Source of the DNA: Pseudanabaena sp.
Lineage (GTDB): Bacteria > Cyanobacteriota > Cyanobacteriia > Pseudanabaenales > Pseudanabaenaceae
Direction of reading: 5' to 3'
NCBI GenBank assembly: GCA_003249015.1
Contig: QBLS01000001.1
Location: forward strand, 1 to 64,000
Length of the DNA: 64,000 bases
Shown: one piece after another, positions 16,683-25,661 of the stretch
How positions within the stretch are numbered: position 1 is the first letter of the stretch
How the letters are laid out: each line of letters starts with the position of its first letter
Notes under the pieces: generated by a model
Seen by the model: only the letters and a program-made list of their open reading frames with translations
What the model was told of the DNA's origin: nothing
The model's database searches: none
Made by a program: the position numbers and the translations under genes

Positions 16683-18743
16683 ATGTCTCTAAAAGCTGGC
16701 AAAGAAGCCCTACTGCGAAAGCACTACACTGAAGCGATCGCCATCTTGACAGAATATTGCCAAACTAGCTTTGACAAAAACTCCAAGGACTATATACAGG
16801 CGCAAATATGGCTAGTTTCGGCGTATAAAAAAACAGGACGCGCCGATAAAGCAATTACTATCTGCGAACGACTAGCCAATTCCCCAGATCCCCAGTTGCA
16901 AAAATGGTCGCAAAAGTCGATCGCCACTTTGCAAGGGATTCTAAATCAGCCACCTAGCGATCGGATTCAACGCAATGAAGATGTCGCCTCCGTCGTCCAG
17001 TCCGATCCGCGCCGCTATCGCAAATCAGGCGTAACTTTAGCATTGCCCTCTCGCTACACTTACTTCTTGATTGCGGCGATCATCGCGACAATTCTGTCAA
17101 TTGTGGGATTGCAATTTTTGACGGGCTATTTGCTAGCGCTGATCATTACGGGTGAATTTACTCAGATTTGGTTTCAGCTCACGGTGATTGTCACAGGCGT
17201 GATTAGCCTATTGCTGTTTTTTATGTCGCCTTGGATTATCGACATCACCCAAAAGCAATATCACCGTATTCAATGGATTACCCTCGCGGATTTGGATGAA
17301 AAGAGTCCTGAATCGGTAGAAGTCATTGAGAAGTTCTGCGAGAAACATAATATTTTCGTGCCGCGATTGGGATGGATTGAAGACGATGCGCCTGTAGCTT
17401 TTATTTATGGCGTAATTTCTAATTCGGCGCGGATTGTAGTTAGTCGCGGCTTATTTGAATGTCTGGATGATGATGAAATCGCGGCTGTATATGCCTATCA
17501 ATTGGGACGACTCCGTAACAAGAGTTTTGCCGTTTTAACCTTTGTTTCCGCTCCCGTGCAGATTCTTTATTACATCTATGTGTCCCTAAGCCGCGCCAGC
17601 TATCGGGCGAAGAGTGCCAAGCAAATCTGGCAAATTGCCGCCACCTGTGCCCACACCATCTACAACCTCAGCAATTACTTACTGATCTGGCTGTCCCATG
17701 CCAGTACTGTCCTTAGCGATCGCTTTGCCTCCGAGGTAACAGGCAACCCCAATGCCCTCGCCCGCGCTCTGCCGAAAATGGCAAGACAAATGCTGCCCTA
17801 CAACCAACCTGCGATGCCCACCAATAGACTATTGGAGTCAACCAGAGCTTTAGGGATTTGTGATTGCCAGACCATGACCGCGATCGGCTTAGCGATGGAA
17901 ATTGCCCATTCAGGACAGACCGATCAAAATCCCTATCGAGTTTTTCTATGGGAAATCTGCAATCCTTGGCGGCTGTGGCTAGAGGTTCATTCCACCCATC
18001 CGCTGGTGGGTAAACGTCTCAAGTTTTTAGCAGGCTATTCGCGACAGCTAGGACTGTTGACAGAATATGACTTTGCAGAACTACTTAAAGAAGAGAAGAA
18101 GCTCAATAAAAGAAAGCTCTATCAAAATTTTTGGCGGGATCTGTTGATTCAGATTTCGCCGTTTGTGGGCATTGCGATCGCCGCGATCGTGGCGCAATTA
18201 TTTGCTCAGCTATACAACCGCTGGCTATTGCTAAGCCTTTCGATGATTGGCTTAGGTTTGGGATTTATGTTTCAAGGCAGTTTACGCTATCCCGATTTTC
18301 GCCGCGTTTCCGATACCGATTTGGTCAGTTTGCTGACCGATCCCTATGCTAGCTATGTACAAGGCGCACCCGTACAAATTCCTGGGGAGCTTTTAGGTTA
18401 TGGAACCGATGACTTTTATTTGGGTTATGCGATGCGCCTAGAAGACCAAGGCGGATTTGCTTTTCTCAATTATCTTCCCAACTTCCATCAATGGATTATT
18501 GATCCTTCCAACACGATTAAAAATCTGGAGATTTTACGCGATCGCTCAGTTATCGCAACAGGCTGGTTTCGGCGCAGTAAGTTCCCAATTATTGATTTGT
18601 CCACCCTGCAACCAATTATGCAAGATCGCCCCAAACAACGCGCTTCTCTGGTTAGCTATCACCAATTTTGGAATAATGTCGGGAGTTCTCTTTTAGTGCT
18701 GATGGGCTTAGCAACTTTGCTATTAACTTCAAGATTATTTTAA
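16683..18743 (+). CDS. TPR plus M48-like membrane protein, zinc site lost
   Basis: 686-residue membrane protein related to M48 peptidases (HtpX/Ste24 type). Residues 1-95 form TPR-like helical repeats, two or three membrane segments follow at about 120-185, and the peptidase-like region spans about 200-460. The family hallmark AHELGH reads AYQLGR at residues 271-276, so both zinc His (Tyr272, Arg276) and the catalytic Glu (Gln273) are missing. The downstream EAD ligand motif reads LSD before RFASEVTGNPNALARAL. The rest of the fold is well kept (RIVVSRGLFECLDDDEIAAV; HPLVGKRLKFL). It is probably a non-catalytic scaffold. Further membrane helices follow at about residues 495-530 and the C-terminus. 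Confidence 0.85.
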   Translation: MSLKAGKEALLRKHYTEAIAILTEYCQTSFDKNSKDYIQAQIWLVSAYKKTGRADKAITICERLANSPDPQLQKWSQKSIATLQGILNQPPSDRIQRNEDVASVVQSDPRRYRKSGVTLALPSRYTYFLIAAIIATILSIVGLQFLTGYLLALIITGEFTQIWFQLTVIVTGVISLLLFFMSPWIIDITQKQYHRIQWITLADLDEKSPESVEVIEKFCEKHNIFVPRLGWIEDDAPVAFIYGVISNSARIVVSRGLFECLDDDEIAAVYAYQLGRLRNKSFAVLTFVSAPVQILYYIYVSLSRASYRAKSAKQIWQIAATCAHTIYNLSNYLLIWLSHASTVLSDRFASEVTGNPNALARALPKMARQMLPYNQPAMPTNRLLESTRALGICDCQTMTAIGLAMEIAHSGQTDQNPYRVFLWEICNPWRLWLEVHSTHPLVGKRLKFLAGYSRQLGLLTEYDFAELLKEEKKLNKRKLYQNFWRDLLIQISPFVGIAIAAIVAQLFAQLYNRWLLLSLSMIGLGLGFMFQGSLRYPDFRRVSDTDLVSLLTDPYASYVQGAPVQIPGELLGYGTDDFYLGYAMRLEDQGGFAFLNYLPNFHQWIIDPSNTIKNLEILRDRSVIATGWFRRSKFPIIDLSTLQPIMQDRPKQRASLVSYHQFWNNVGSSLLVLMGLATLLLTSRLF

Positions 18744-18766
18744 AGAGAGTGATGATGTAGCAAAGC

Positions 18767-18823
18767 TAAAACCCAAGATACAACTGGCGGCGCTTCGCGC
18801 CGCCAGTTGTATCTTGGGTTTTA
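18767..18823. terminator. 27-bp-arm palindrome between convergent genes
   Basis: Perfect 27-bp arms at 18767-18793 and 18797-18823, loop TTC. It combines the AAAACCC outer module with the GGCGGCGC core and lies between the M48-like gene (+) and the unknown gene (-). It is the longest perfect palindrome with an AAAACCC end in the window. Confidence 0.8.
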
Positions 18824-18826
18824 ACA

Positions 18827-18853
18827 TCAAGAAATGGCGTAGCCATTTCTTGA
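18827..18853. repeat. AAGAAATGGC hairpin
   Basis: Perfect 12-bp arms at 18827-18838 and 18842-18853, loop GTA. Related hairpins lie at 25598, 34747, 51733 and 59357. Confidence 0.75.
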
Positions 18854-18864
18854 TCTGGGATTAG

Positions 18865-20193
18865 CTATATTACGGAAACCTTACGAGACTGCGAAAAGAT
18901 TCGATACTCTTTACGCTCAAACTTAGAAATCTGTAAATCAGTTTGAGTATCATCTTCATCAGTTGTATTTGACTCGTAGGGAACCATGCGAACAATATTG
19001 TAGCGAGTGTCACTCACATAAATTGTTAGGGCGATATTGAGCATATCGATAAATGCAATCACAGTTTTACACTTAGATGCACTGTACTGACTGTAATACT
19101 TGATGATGGCGGCAACCCTTAATTCTAAATGTGGACGAATGGATTCATTTAGCAAGAGTAGCTTGAGTAACAGAACCACCAAATTAATCGGATTGGTATG
19201 GTGTAAGAGAATGTGAAATAGCTCAGTTGGCTGCTCGCGATCGCTAAAAGTGATTTCCCCTAGAATGTACTTAGCGGTTTTGATCACCAAAGAAGTGGTA
19301 ACGGGATAGTCATGGCGATTAGCTTTAAGCTCAAATAATCCCTGAGACAATTTAGCTTGGATAGTTTCTGATATTTCTGCATCAGTAATTGAAAAATCAA
19401 GATACTTCAGCAACGCAAATTTGAACTCTTGATAGGATAGCCCTTCGATATTTTTAAGAAACGCACTGGCTGAGTCTTTGCAGTTCAATACACTCTTTTT
19501 ACTAAGCATGAGTGTAACCACGCTGATCACATTCTCACTTAAGCTAGTTGGATTAGGTTGCTGCTTTTGAGTAGATGGTCTTGCCCCCAACCTTGCCGTA
19601 TACATTGCCAAATCCAGCTTAAACTGAGATTTCATTTTCTGTGAGAGTAAAATCGCAGCTTGTCTTTGCTCTAAAGGACTGGCGGGGTTTGTGTATTGAT
19701 AAGCTAGCAAATATGATGCAAAGCGATCGCCCCAGTTTTGTTCTTTTTCTCCATGATTTCCCTCTCCATTAATGAGTGCAAATAGCTTGAGAGATTGAAA
19801 ATCATCACTTTTAATGAATAATTGCAGCCAAACCCTCAGGGTCTTGAGTTTGAGAGACGCTGGCTTCTTATGTATTGATGGATGGTTAAAGATATTGATC
19901 AAAGATTGAATGCAATCTCTATTATTTTTGACCGTCCAATTATTAATGAGAATGTAACAGCATCTTCTTAATGTGTAGAAAAATTCCTTGGCATTGTAAG
20001 CCGTTATAATCTGATCTAAAGCTCGGCAGATTTCTGGATTTACAACACTATTTAAGTTAATAAATAATTCTTCAAAATTAACTAAAGCTTCTTCTGGCGA
20101 CTTATGACGCACTACCTCCAAAAAGAACTCATAAACTCTTTGTTGAGCTTGTTCTATGCCTTGGGAGTAGATACGATCAGCCGACCAGAACAT
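18865..20193 (-). CDS. Protein of unknown function, 442 residues
   Basis: Not recognised. The protein looks soluble and mostly alpha-helical, with no signal peptide or membrane segment. The first 150 residues are rich in aromatic residues and Leu (AYNAKEFFYTLRRCCYILINNW) in a pattern that could be helical repeats. A low-complexity Gln/Pro linker (STQKQQPNPTS) lies near residue 210. The C-terminus is acidic then basic. It is a single gene. Three 11-bp tandem direct repeats lie 204-236 bp upstream of its ATG. The coding pattern and HIP1 content look native. An alternative role as a scaffold is a guess only. Confidence 0.75.
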   Translation of the reverse strand: MFWSADRIYSQGIEQAQQRVYEFFLEVVRHKSPEEALVNFEELFINLNSVVNPEICRALDQIITAYNAKEFFYTLRRCCYILINNWTVKNNRDCIQSLINIFNHPSIHKKPASLKLKTLRVWLQLFIKSDDFQSLKLFALINGEGNHGEKEQNWGDRFASYLLAYQYTNPASPLEQRQAAILLSQKMKSQFKLDLAMYTARLGARPSTQKQQPNPTSLSENVISVVTLMLSKKSVLNCKDSASAFLKNIEGLSYQEFKFALLKYLDFSITDAEISETIQAKLSQGLFELKANRHDYPVTTSLVIKTAKYILGEITFSDREQPTELFHILLHHTNPINLVVLLLKLLLLNESIRPHLELRVAAIIKYYSQYSASKCKTVIAFIDMLNIALTIYVSDTRYNIVRMVPYESNTTDEDDTQTDLQISKFERKEYRIFSQSRKVSVI

Positions 20194-20396
20194 AAACTAA
20201 CCTTCTTTAACAATAATGCAATCATGCTGAAGCCTTGTTAAGCAGCTAGCACAAGTAAGTTAAAAATCTAGAAAACTGTACCGTTCGATAAGCGTATGGA
20301 ACAATTTTTGATTTTAGGCTTCAATTATGGTGGGCTACTTATAAGAACTCTCATTAGTTTATAACTGCATAATTTGCAAAAGTCAGTTTGAATTTG

Positions 20397-20429
20397 TTAT
20401 ACAAAAGTTATACAAAAGTTACTCAAATG
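20397..20429. promoter_or_regulatory. Three tandem 11-bp direct repeats, possible response-regulator site
   Basis: TTATACAAAAG occurs twice exactly (20397-20407, 20408-20418), followed by TTACTCAAATG (20419-20429) and a half copy TTATAG. An 11-bp period places each unit on the same DNA face, as in OmpR/PhoB-type operators. The sequence does not match the cyanobacterial Pho box consensus. Confidence 0.4.
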
Positions 20430-20505
20430 TTATAGAGGCATTGCTACAGAGCAGTCCTAAAACAAGCAGAAGTAGATGTTCTCTACAGTGCTACTTCCCT
20501 AGTGG

Positions 20506-20572
20506 AGTAAGGGTTTGCTTCCTTGACTTTACTGGGGAAACAAACCCTTACTTTGCTTACTTAAAAAGCGAT
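20506..20572. repeat. Family C element, diverged copy
   Basis: 12-bp perfect arms AGTAAGGGTTTG (20506-20517) and 20541-20552 around a diverged middle. It is followed by a CTTTGCTTACTTAAAAAGCG end matching CTCGCTTGYTTGAAAAGCGC at 22141 and 59511. Confidence 0.65.
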
Positions 20573-20603
20573 ATATTTTAATTTTTAATTAACAAAGCTA
20601 TAG

Positions 20604-21950
20604 CTAAATTTTTGTGAACTTAACCTTAAGTCCATCCCTAGGGCGTAGGGTTGGTATCGGAAAAGGCTCTAGATTTTGCGAAGGCAAGATTTCCCATTGA
20701 TAGTTCCGTAATAAATGAGCCGCAATTATTTTCATTTCTAGCTTCGCAAAAGCGATGCCAATACAGATTCTTGCGCCACCACCAAATCCAATCAAGCTAA
20801 ATGGCTTCTGTCTATGCTCTTGGCGGTCGGGACTAAAACGATCGGGGTCAAACTTCTCAGGATCAGTATAGATATCTTTTTGTTTGTGAGTAATTACAAT
20901 CGAGTAAAGAACTTGCCAACCCTTCGGCACATGGTAGCCATTAAAATCAAAGGGCTTGACCACACCACGAAAACCACCTCCCACAGGAGGACGTAGACGC
21001 TCTACTTCCTGCAAGACTTGATCTAAGTAGGGCATTTGTCCTAATTGATCGAGATTGAGGCTACCAGTTTTTGCTAGTTCCATTTGCTCTTGGCGGGCGA
21101 TCGCTAAAACTTGGGGATGGCGACCTAGCTCCAGACATAGCCAAGTTAGCATGGATGTAGTGGTTTCATGCCCCGCAAATAGCATCAACATCGCTTGGGC
21201 TTTCAGTTCTTCTATCCCAAATCTACCTCCATCTTCATCCTGTGCTTGAATCAACATACTGAGAACATCTTTGGTGGGATGCTTTTGACGCTGCTCAATT
21301 ACCTTGGTGATATGTTGCAGTAGCAAGTCACGGGCTTTCACCGCCTTACCCAAGGTTGTAAATGGCAATTCAAAAGGCGCGATCGCAAACAGCCCATTGG
21401 TTAGAGTCGCAAATAACCCACTTAATCGTTCCACATCTTCAGCAGCATCAGCACCAATTAAAAGTTGGCTGGCAATTTCAAAGGTGAGTTGCTTGAATTC
21501 ATCAAACCAGTTAAATTCTTTTTTCTGAGTCCATTTGTCTAGATAACGCTGGGTAATTTCTTCCATTGTGGAGATATAACCAGCTAGAGCCTGTCCATGA
21601 AATGCGGGCATCATCAGACGACGATTGCGACGATGTTCTTCGCCATCTTGCAGAAACAGCGACTCACCTAATAGTTTTTTGAAATTGTCTGGCCATCCAT
21701 CTCTCCATGAAAAGCAGTCCATATGGCTAGATAAGACAAACTCCGCCGCCTCTGAGCCAATCATAAATATGGTCGGTTTGCCTAGTAAGTTAGTCTTTGA
21801 TATGGCTCCATACTTGGCATATTGTTTTTCAGGAAATTTTCGATCAAAAAGAAACTGTAAAGTTTGCCCGATGACTGGTAATCCCAAATCTCCAGGGGGT
21901 AAGTTTTTAGGCTGAGGCTGGGAGGTAGAAGGGTTTATTTCTTTGCTCAT
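20604..21950 (-). CDS. Cytochrome P450, CYP120-like
   Basis: 448-residue soluble cytochrome P450. The I-helix oxygen-activation motif AGHETT is at residues 259-264, the ExxR pair at Glu315/Arg318, and the haem loop FGGGARICIG gives thiolate Cys396. The N-terminal LPPGDLGLPVIGQT and overall length resemble CYP120A1 of Synechocystis, a retinoid hydroxylase, so an isoprenoid or retinoid substrate is a reasonable inference. There is no membrane anchor. No redox partner gene is adjacent. Confidence 0.92.
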   Translation of the reverse strand: MSKEINPSTSQPQPKNLPPGDLGLPVIGQTLQFLFDRKFPEKQYAKYGAISKTNLLGKPTIFMIGSEAAEFVLSSHMDCFSWRDGWPDNFKKLLGESLFLQDGEEHRRNRRLMMPAFHGQALAGYISTMEEITQRYLDKWTQKKEFNWFDEFKQLTFEIASQLLIGADAAEDVERLSGLFATLTNGLFAIAPFELPFTTLGKAVKARDLLLQHITKVIEQRQKHPTKDVLSMLIQAQDEDGGRFGIEELKAQAMLMLFAGHETTTSMLTWLCLELGRHPQVLAIARQEQMELAKTGSLNLDQLGQMPYLDQVLQEVERLRPPVGGGFRGVVKPFDFNGYHVPKGWQVLYSIVITHKQKDIYTDPEKFDPDRFSPDRQEHRQKPFSLIGFGGGARICIGIAFAKLEMKIIAAHLLRNYQWEILPSQNLEPFPIPTLRPRDGLKVKFTKI

Positions 21951-22002
21951 AATTCCAGACGATGAAGTTACACCAATTCACAAGAGTATTGTCACACTTT
22001 TA

Positions 22003-22061
22003 CCCTAAAACCAGAGGTTATTCCGCTCGCGTAGCGGGCGGAATAACCTCTGGTTTTAGGG
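22003..22061. repeat. Palindrome, CCCTAAAACC ends
   Basis: Perfect 24-bp arms at 22003-22026 and 22038-22061 with an 11-nt loop. It lies between the porin stop and the P450 start on the minus strand, immediately upstream of the P450 gene. Confidence 0.85.
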
Positions 22062-22095
22062 CTAATTATGCCTAGCTACTTAGTGCGATATTAAA

Positions 22096-22160
22096 GTACG
22101 TGTTTGTTTCCCCGCCTTCGGCGGGGAAACAAACACGTACCTCGCTTGCTTGAAAAGCGC
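22096..22160. repeat. Family C element: GTTTCCCCGCC palindrome plus conserved end
   Basis: Perfect 21-bp arms at 22096-22116 and 22120-22140, loop TTC. The conserved 20-mer CTCGCTTGCTTGAAAAGCGC follows at 22141-22160. It starts 8 bp past the porin stop (22168), so it may act as the porin terminator. Confidence 0.8.
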
Positions 22161-22167
22161 GATAAAT

Positions 22168-23802
22168 CTAGAAGGTAAAGACAGTTCGCAAAGTGCCGAT
22201 TGTGATCGTGCTGTTACTGCTGTTGTTATTTGGGTTAAAGATGAACTGCACATCTGGGGTGATGCTGATGTTGTCGGAAATGGGAATTCGATAGAACAGT
22301 TCCACATTGGTTTGCGTCGCATTTCCAACTCTGCTTTCCACAAAAGGTTGACCTACTGCGATCGCGCCCATTGCGCCTTCCTTAAACAAATCAGGAAAAG
22401 CTAGCCCTGCTGACCATGTTTGGGGATTAATCGAATCTCCTGCTGTACCAACATTGATATAGCTAGGAATTGCTGTGGCAATGTCCGTTCCCCGATTGCT
22501 GATATTGCCAAATCCATAGCGACCGAATATGGCGATCGCTTTGCTTAAAGCCCATTCCAAATTCAAGCCGCCGATGCTGTAGTCAAGATTATTCACCGCT
22601 GCACGGGTGTACTGCAAACGCGCTACAAAGGGACTTTCTTCTTCACTATTTTTAGGCGCAAATTCTAGCTCGACTGTGCCTTGGTAAGTATCGCCAAATA
22701 GCCCTTGATTGATTGTGCCATTGGGTGCACCATTGTCGCTAGTAGCACTGTTGGCATTAGCCGCCACATATCCTGCTCTGAGCGTGAAAGCACTATCGCC
22801 AATATTCCAGTCTAGAACTGCCCCAGCCCCATCGTTTACAGGCAAAATCAGAGGGTTGTTAATAAACATCCCGATCGCAAAGTCTGAGGATTCATCATTG
22901 GCAAAGCTATTGGCATCAAGATGATCGTTTAAAGACATAGCAGCTCCAATCGAAGCACGGATGTCTTCACCAATGGGAAAGTCGTAGCGCAGTCTACCTA
23001 GGGAAAATGCATTGCCAACATCACTGTAGTCGAGGCTAGAACTACCTGCAAAGCCAGCAAAACCTGCTAATACATCACCACCACCATCAAGGGAATTACT
23101 GAGATTAGTACCGCCATTACCTGCTTCAAGGCGAGTAATCAACAGATCTTCACCTGTAAAGCTAGTGTTAAGGTTGAGACGAACACGGCTAATCACTGTT
23201 GTATTAGTAGTTCCTGCATTACCTGTGAGTACATTGCTAGGGCTGAATAATTCCGATGTGCCCGATCCTCCACCCGAAACAGAGATAATTACCTGCCCTT
23301 CTAGCTTGGTGGTGGTAGAAAACTGCTGCGCATCTAGTTTGGTAGTTTTAGCATCTAGAGCATCGACTCTTCCGCGCAATGTCGCCAGTTCCGTTGCAAA
23401 CTCTTCCTGTAACTTCTGCAAAGTGGCAAGGTCTTCTTGGCTAACCTTGTCAGCTAGCCCAGCGCTAATGATTTCATTAATTTTATCGAGGCAGGCATTT
23501 AGTCCTGCGGCAAACTCATAGCGACTAGTTGCTTGACTGCCCCGAAAAGTGCTGTCGGGATATCCCGCAATACAACCATAACGCTCAACCAGAGATTGCA
23601 AAGCTGTGAAAGCCCAGTCAGTAGGACGGACATCGCTAAGTTGAGAAACAGAAGTAACATTCTGCCCGATCTCGTCCTGAGCTGTAAGCGACTGTGCTGA
23701 TACGCTTGAGACTTCCGAGATCGCGATCGCGGAAATCACCGCCGACATAGCGATCGCGCTACTAATAGATTTTGGCAATGTCTTAAATTTTGTTTTAGGC
23801 AT
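22168..23802 (-). CDS. Iron-uptake-type outer-membrane porin (SLH-OprB)
   Basis: 544-residue outer-membrane protein of the cyanobacterial SLH-porin family. A signal peptide covers about residues 1-37 (cleavage near VSAQS). One SLH domain follows (VRPTDWAFTALQSLVERYG, AGYPDSTFRG, TSRYEFAAGLNACLDKI), which binds cell-wall polysaccharide. Then comes a coiled coil at about 100-140 and an OprB-like beta-barrel ending in Phe, the usual outer-membrane insertion signal. A near-perfect Fur box lies 52-70 bp upstream, supporting iron-regulated expression and a role in iron or general solute passage. Divergent from the aminotransferase gene. Confidence 0.92.
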   Translation of the reverse strand: MPKTKFKTLPKSISSAIAMSAVISAIAISEVSSVSAQSLTAQDEIGQNVTSVSQLSDVRPTDWAFTALQSLVERYGCIAGYPDSTFRGSQATSRYEFAAGLNACLDKINEIISAGLADKVSQEDLATLQKLQEEFATELATLRGRVDALDAKTTKLDAQQFSTTTKLEGQVIISVSGGGSGTSELFSPSNVLTGNAGTTNTTVISRVRLNLNTSFTGEDLLITRLEAGNGGTNLSNSLDGGGDVLAGFAGFAGSSSLDYSDVGNAFSLGRLRYDFPIGEDIRASIGAAMSLNDHLDANSFANDESSDFAIGMFINNPLILPVNDGAGAVLDWNIGDSAFTLRAGYVAANANSATSDNGAPNGTINQGLFGDTYQGTVELEFAPKNSEEESPFVARLQYTRAAVNNLDYSIGGLNLEWALSKAIAIFGRYGFGNISNRGTDIATAIPSYINVGTAGDSINPQTWSAGLAFPDLFKEGAMGAIAVGQPFVESRVGNATQTNVELFYRIPISDNISITPDVQFIFNPNNNSSNSTITIGTLRTVFTF

Positions 23803-23853
23803 TAATTTATGTAAGTTGATGTAAGTACAGGGGGATGTTATCGCCTAAATTAT

Positions 23854-23872
23854 AATAACGATAATCATTATC
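23854..23872. promoter_or_regulatory. Fur box upstream of porin
   Basis: AATAACGATAATCATTATC matches the 19-bp Fur consensus GATAATGATAATCATTATC at 17 of 19 positions. It lies 52-70 bp before the porin ATG, where Fur binding would block RNA polymerase. The divergent aminotransferase start is 240 bp away, so control of that gene is less likely. Confidence 0.75.
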
Positions 23873-24112
23873 AAATTAATAGGATTTTGAGAAGTATAGG
23901 AAAGCAAGCCTTACTTTGCCGCAAGATTACAGCCATAATAATTGCTATTGCAAATAATTATCAAGAAGTACCTGCTTAGGCACAGCAGTATGAAGTGCCG
24001 CTATTTTTTGCAAGAAGCGCAAAACATCCAGCCATGCTGTTGCAAAGTTTACTGTTGCGATATTATTGGGAAGCGTTCTTAGCGCATCACTACTGATTTA
24101 GAGATACTTGCC

Positions 24113-25282
24113 TTGACTACTGCTGCCCCATTCCCTTCCCTATCCGATCGCGCCTACCAAATTAAAGAATCTCAAATCCGCGAAGCCTCCCGTTACTGTG
24201 AAAAATTTGGAGCAATCAATCTTGCTCAAGGATTGCCCGATTTCCCTGCGCCAGAGGCAATCAAAGAATCTGCTAGAGCCGCGATCACCCTTGATTTTAA
24301 TCAATATGCTGATAGTTGGGGATGGGATCAGTTACGTGAAGCGATCGCCATTAAAATGTTGCGAGATAACCAGATTACAGTCGATCCTGATACAGAAGTA
24401 ACGGTCTGCTGCGGCGCAACCGAAGGGCTAAACATCGCGCTGATGACCCTGATTAATCAAGGCGATCGCGTGTTAGTTTTTGAGCCTTTTTATGAAAACT
24501 ACATCCCCAACCTAGCAACCGTTGGCGGTATCCCCGAATTCGTTACATTACAGCCGCCTCAATGGGAGATCACCCAAGAACTCCTTGAGCCTGCCTTCAA
24601 AAAAGGGATCAAAGCCGTAATCATCAATAGTCCAGCCAATCCTACGGGTAAGGTTTGGACAAAGACAGAACTTGAGTTAATCGCCAAACTCTGCCAGCAA
24701 TATAATGTTTACGCCATCACCGATGAAATTTACGAATACATCATCTATGAAGGTGAGCATATTAGCTTGATGAGTATCGCAGGAATGCGCGATCGCACAA
24801 TTGTCGTCAATGGATTTTCTAAAACTTTTTGCATTACTGGCTGGCGATTAGGCTATACCGTAGCGAGTCCAATGTTAACCGCTGCCATGCGCCGCATTCA
24901 CGACTTTATAACCATCTGTGCGCCTGCGCCTCTGCAACACGCGGCTTTAACAGCCATGCAGTTTGGGCGCGAATACTTTACTAACATGGCGCTAGATTAC
25001 AAGCGCAAGCGCGATATGCTTTACCCCGCCCTTGTTAACTTAGGAATATCGCCTGTATTGCCTAAGGGTGCTTACTATATTTGGACAGATAGCTCTGCGA
25101 TCGCGACCGATGCTGAAAGCGCCGCTTTCCGTCTTGCCAAGGAAGCTCTTGTTGCGGCTGTTCCTGGTTCCTGCTTTAGCCACCCTGATCGAAAGCAGGT
25201 TAATGGACTTAGATTTTGTTTTGCAAAGAAAGATAGCACAATCGCTTTAGCGATCGAAAATTTGCTTAAAATTAAGTTATAG
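24113..25282 (+). CDS. PLP-dependent class I/II aminotransferase
   Basis: 389-residue cytosolic aminotransferase. Seen are NLAQGLPDFPAPEAIKE, the NSPANPTGKV loop, DEIYEYIIYEG and the PLP lysine in NGFSKTFCITGWRLGY. The closest familiar group is the methionine/kynurenine-type aminotransferases (YbdL-like), but the donor cannot be read from sequence. The frame opens with TTG at 24113 with no in-frame ATG nearby; the second residue block matches family N-termini, so TTG is accepted. Monocistronic by spacing. Confidence 0.88.
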   Translation: MTTAAPFPSLSDRAYQIKESQIREASRYCEKFGAINLAQGLPDFPAPEAIKESARAAITLDFNQYADSWGWDQLREAIAIKMLRDNQITVDPDTEVTVCCGATEGLNIALMTLINQGDRVLVFEPFYENYIPNLATVGGIPEFVTLQPPQWEITQELLEPAFKKGIKAVIINSPANPTGKVWTKTELELIAKLCQQYNVYAITDEIYEYIIYEGEHISLMSIAGMRDRTIVVNGFSKTFCITGWRLGYTVASPMLTAAMRRIHDFITICAPAPLQHAALTAMQFGREYFTNMALDYKRKRDMLYPALVNLGISPVLPKGAYYIWTDSSAIATDAESAAFRLAKEALVAAVPGSCFSHPDRKQVNGLRFCFAKKDSTIALAIENLLKIKL

Positions 25283-25661
25283 GATTATTACTAACTTTTG
25301 ATTCAGCACTAGGAAGCTGGAAATGCTTAGATATAGCACCTAAGAGAATTGAATCGTGAGTTACTGTTGCAGTTGTAATCACTTGTATTTGGGCGCAAAT
25401 CAAAAGATAAACAGCAGCGTTTCTTGGATTTTCACTTGTCCTCAGATAAGTGCAGACAGTTATACATTAACTAATTCAAGAGATCCTTTTCAAAACTTTT
25501 GTCCGTAGCAAAAATACCGTTAAACCTTTTTAAGACCAATTCACAAAAGAGTTACTACACTTTTGTGAATTGATAACCAAACCCATACTGGGTTTTTAAA
25601 TAAAGAAATGACACAACCATTTCTTTATTTGGTATAACTCCGACAAGTCAGGTATAAAAAA
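25283..25661. other. Gene-free region with interspersed repeat
   Basis: 379 bp between the aminotransferase and the HPt gene. The first 250 bp show nothing recognisable. The last part is the composite repeat described at 25537-25640. Confidence 0.6.
25537..25640. repeat. Roughly 100-bp composite interspersed repeat
   Basis: Contains an inverted repeat AATTCACAAAAG (16-bp arms at 25537-25552 and 25557-25572, one mismatch), a CAAACCCATACTGGGTTTTT hairpin, then perfect 13-bp arms AAATAAAGAAATG (25598-25610) and 25618-25630, ending in GGTATAAC. The same order recurs at about 51675-51775 and, decayed, at 5625-5720. Confidence 0.7.

Larger units (their letters stand above)
20194..20603. other. Intergenic region with 11-bp direct repeats and a palindrome
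   Basis: 410 bp without a gene between the P450 stop and the unknown gene's start, both on the minus strand. It holds the tandem repeats at 20397-20429 and a family C element around 20506-20572. Confidence 0.6.

Noticed and set aside
20397-20429. Cyanobacterial Pho box
   Set aside because: The 11-bp spacing fits but the units GTTATACA do not match the PyTTAAPyPy(T/A) consensus.
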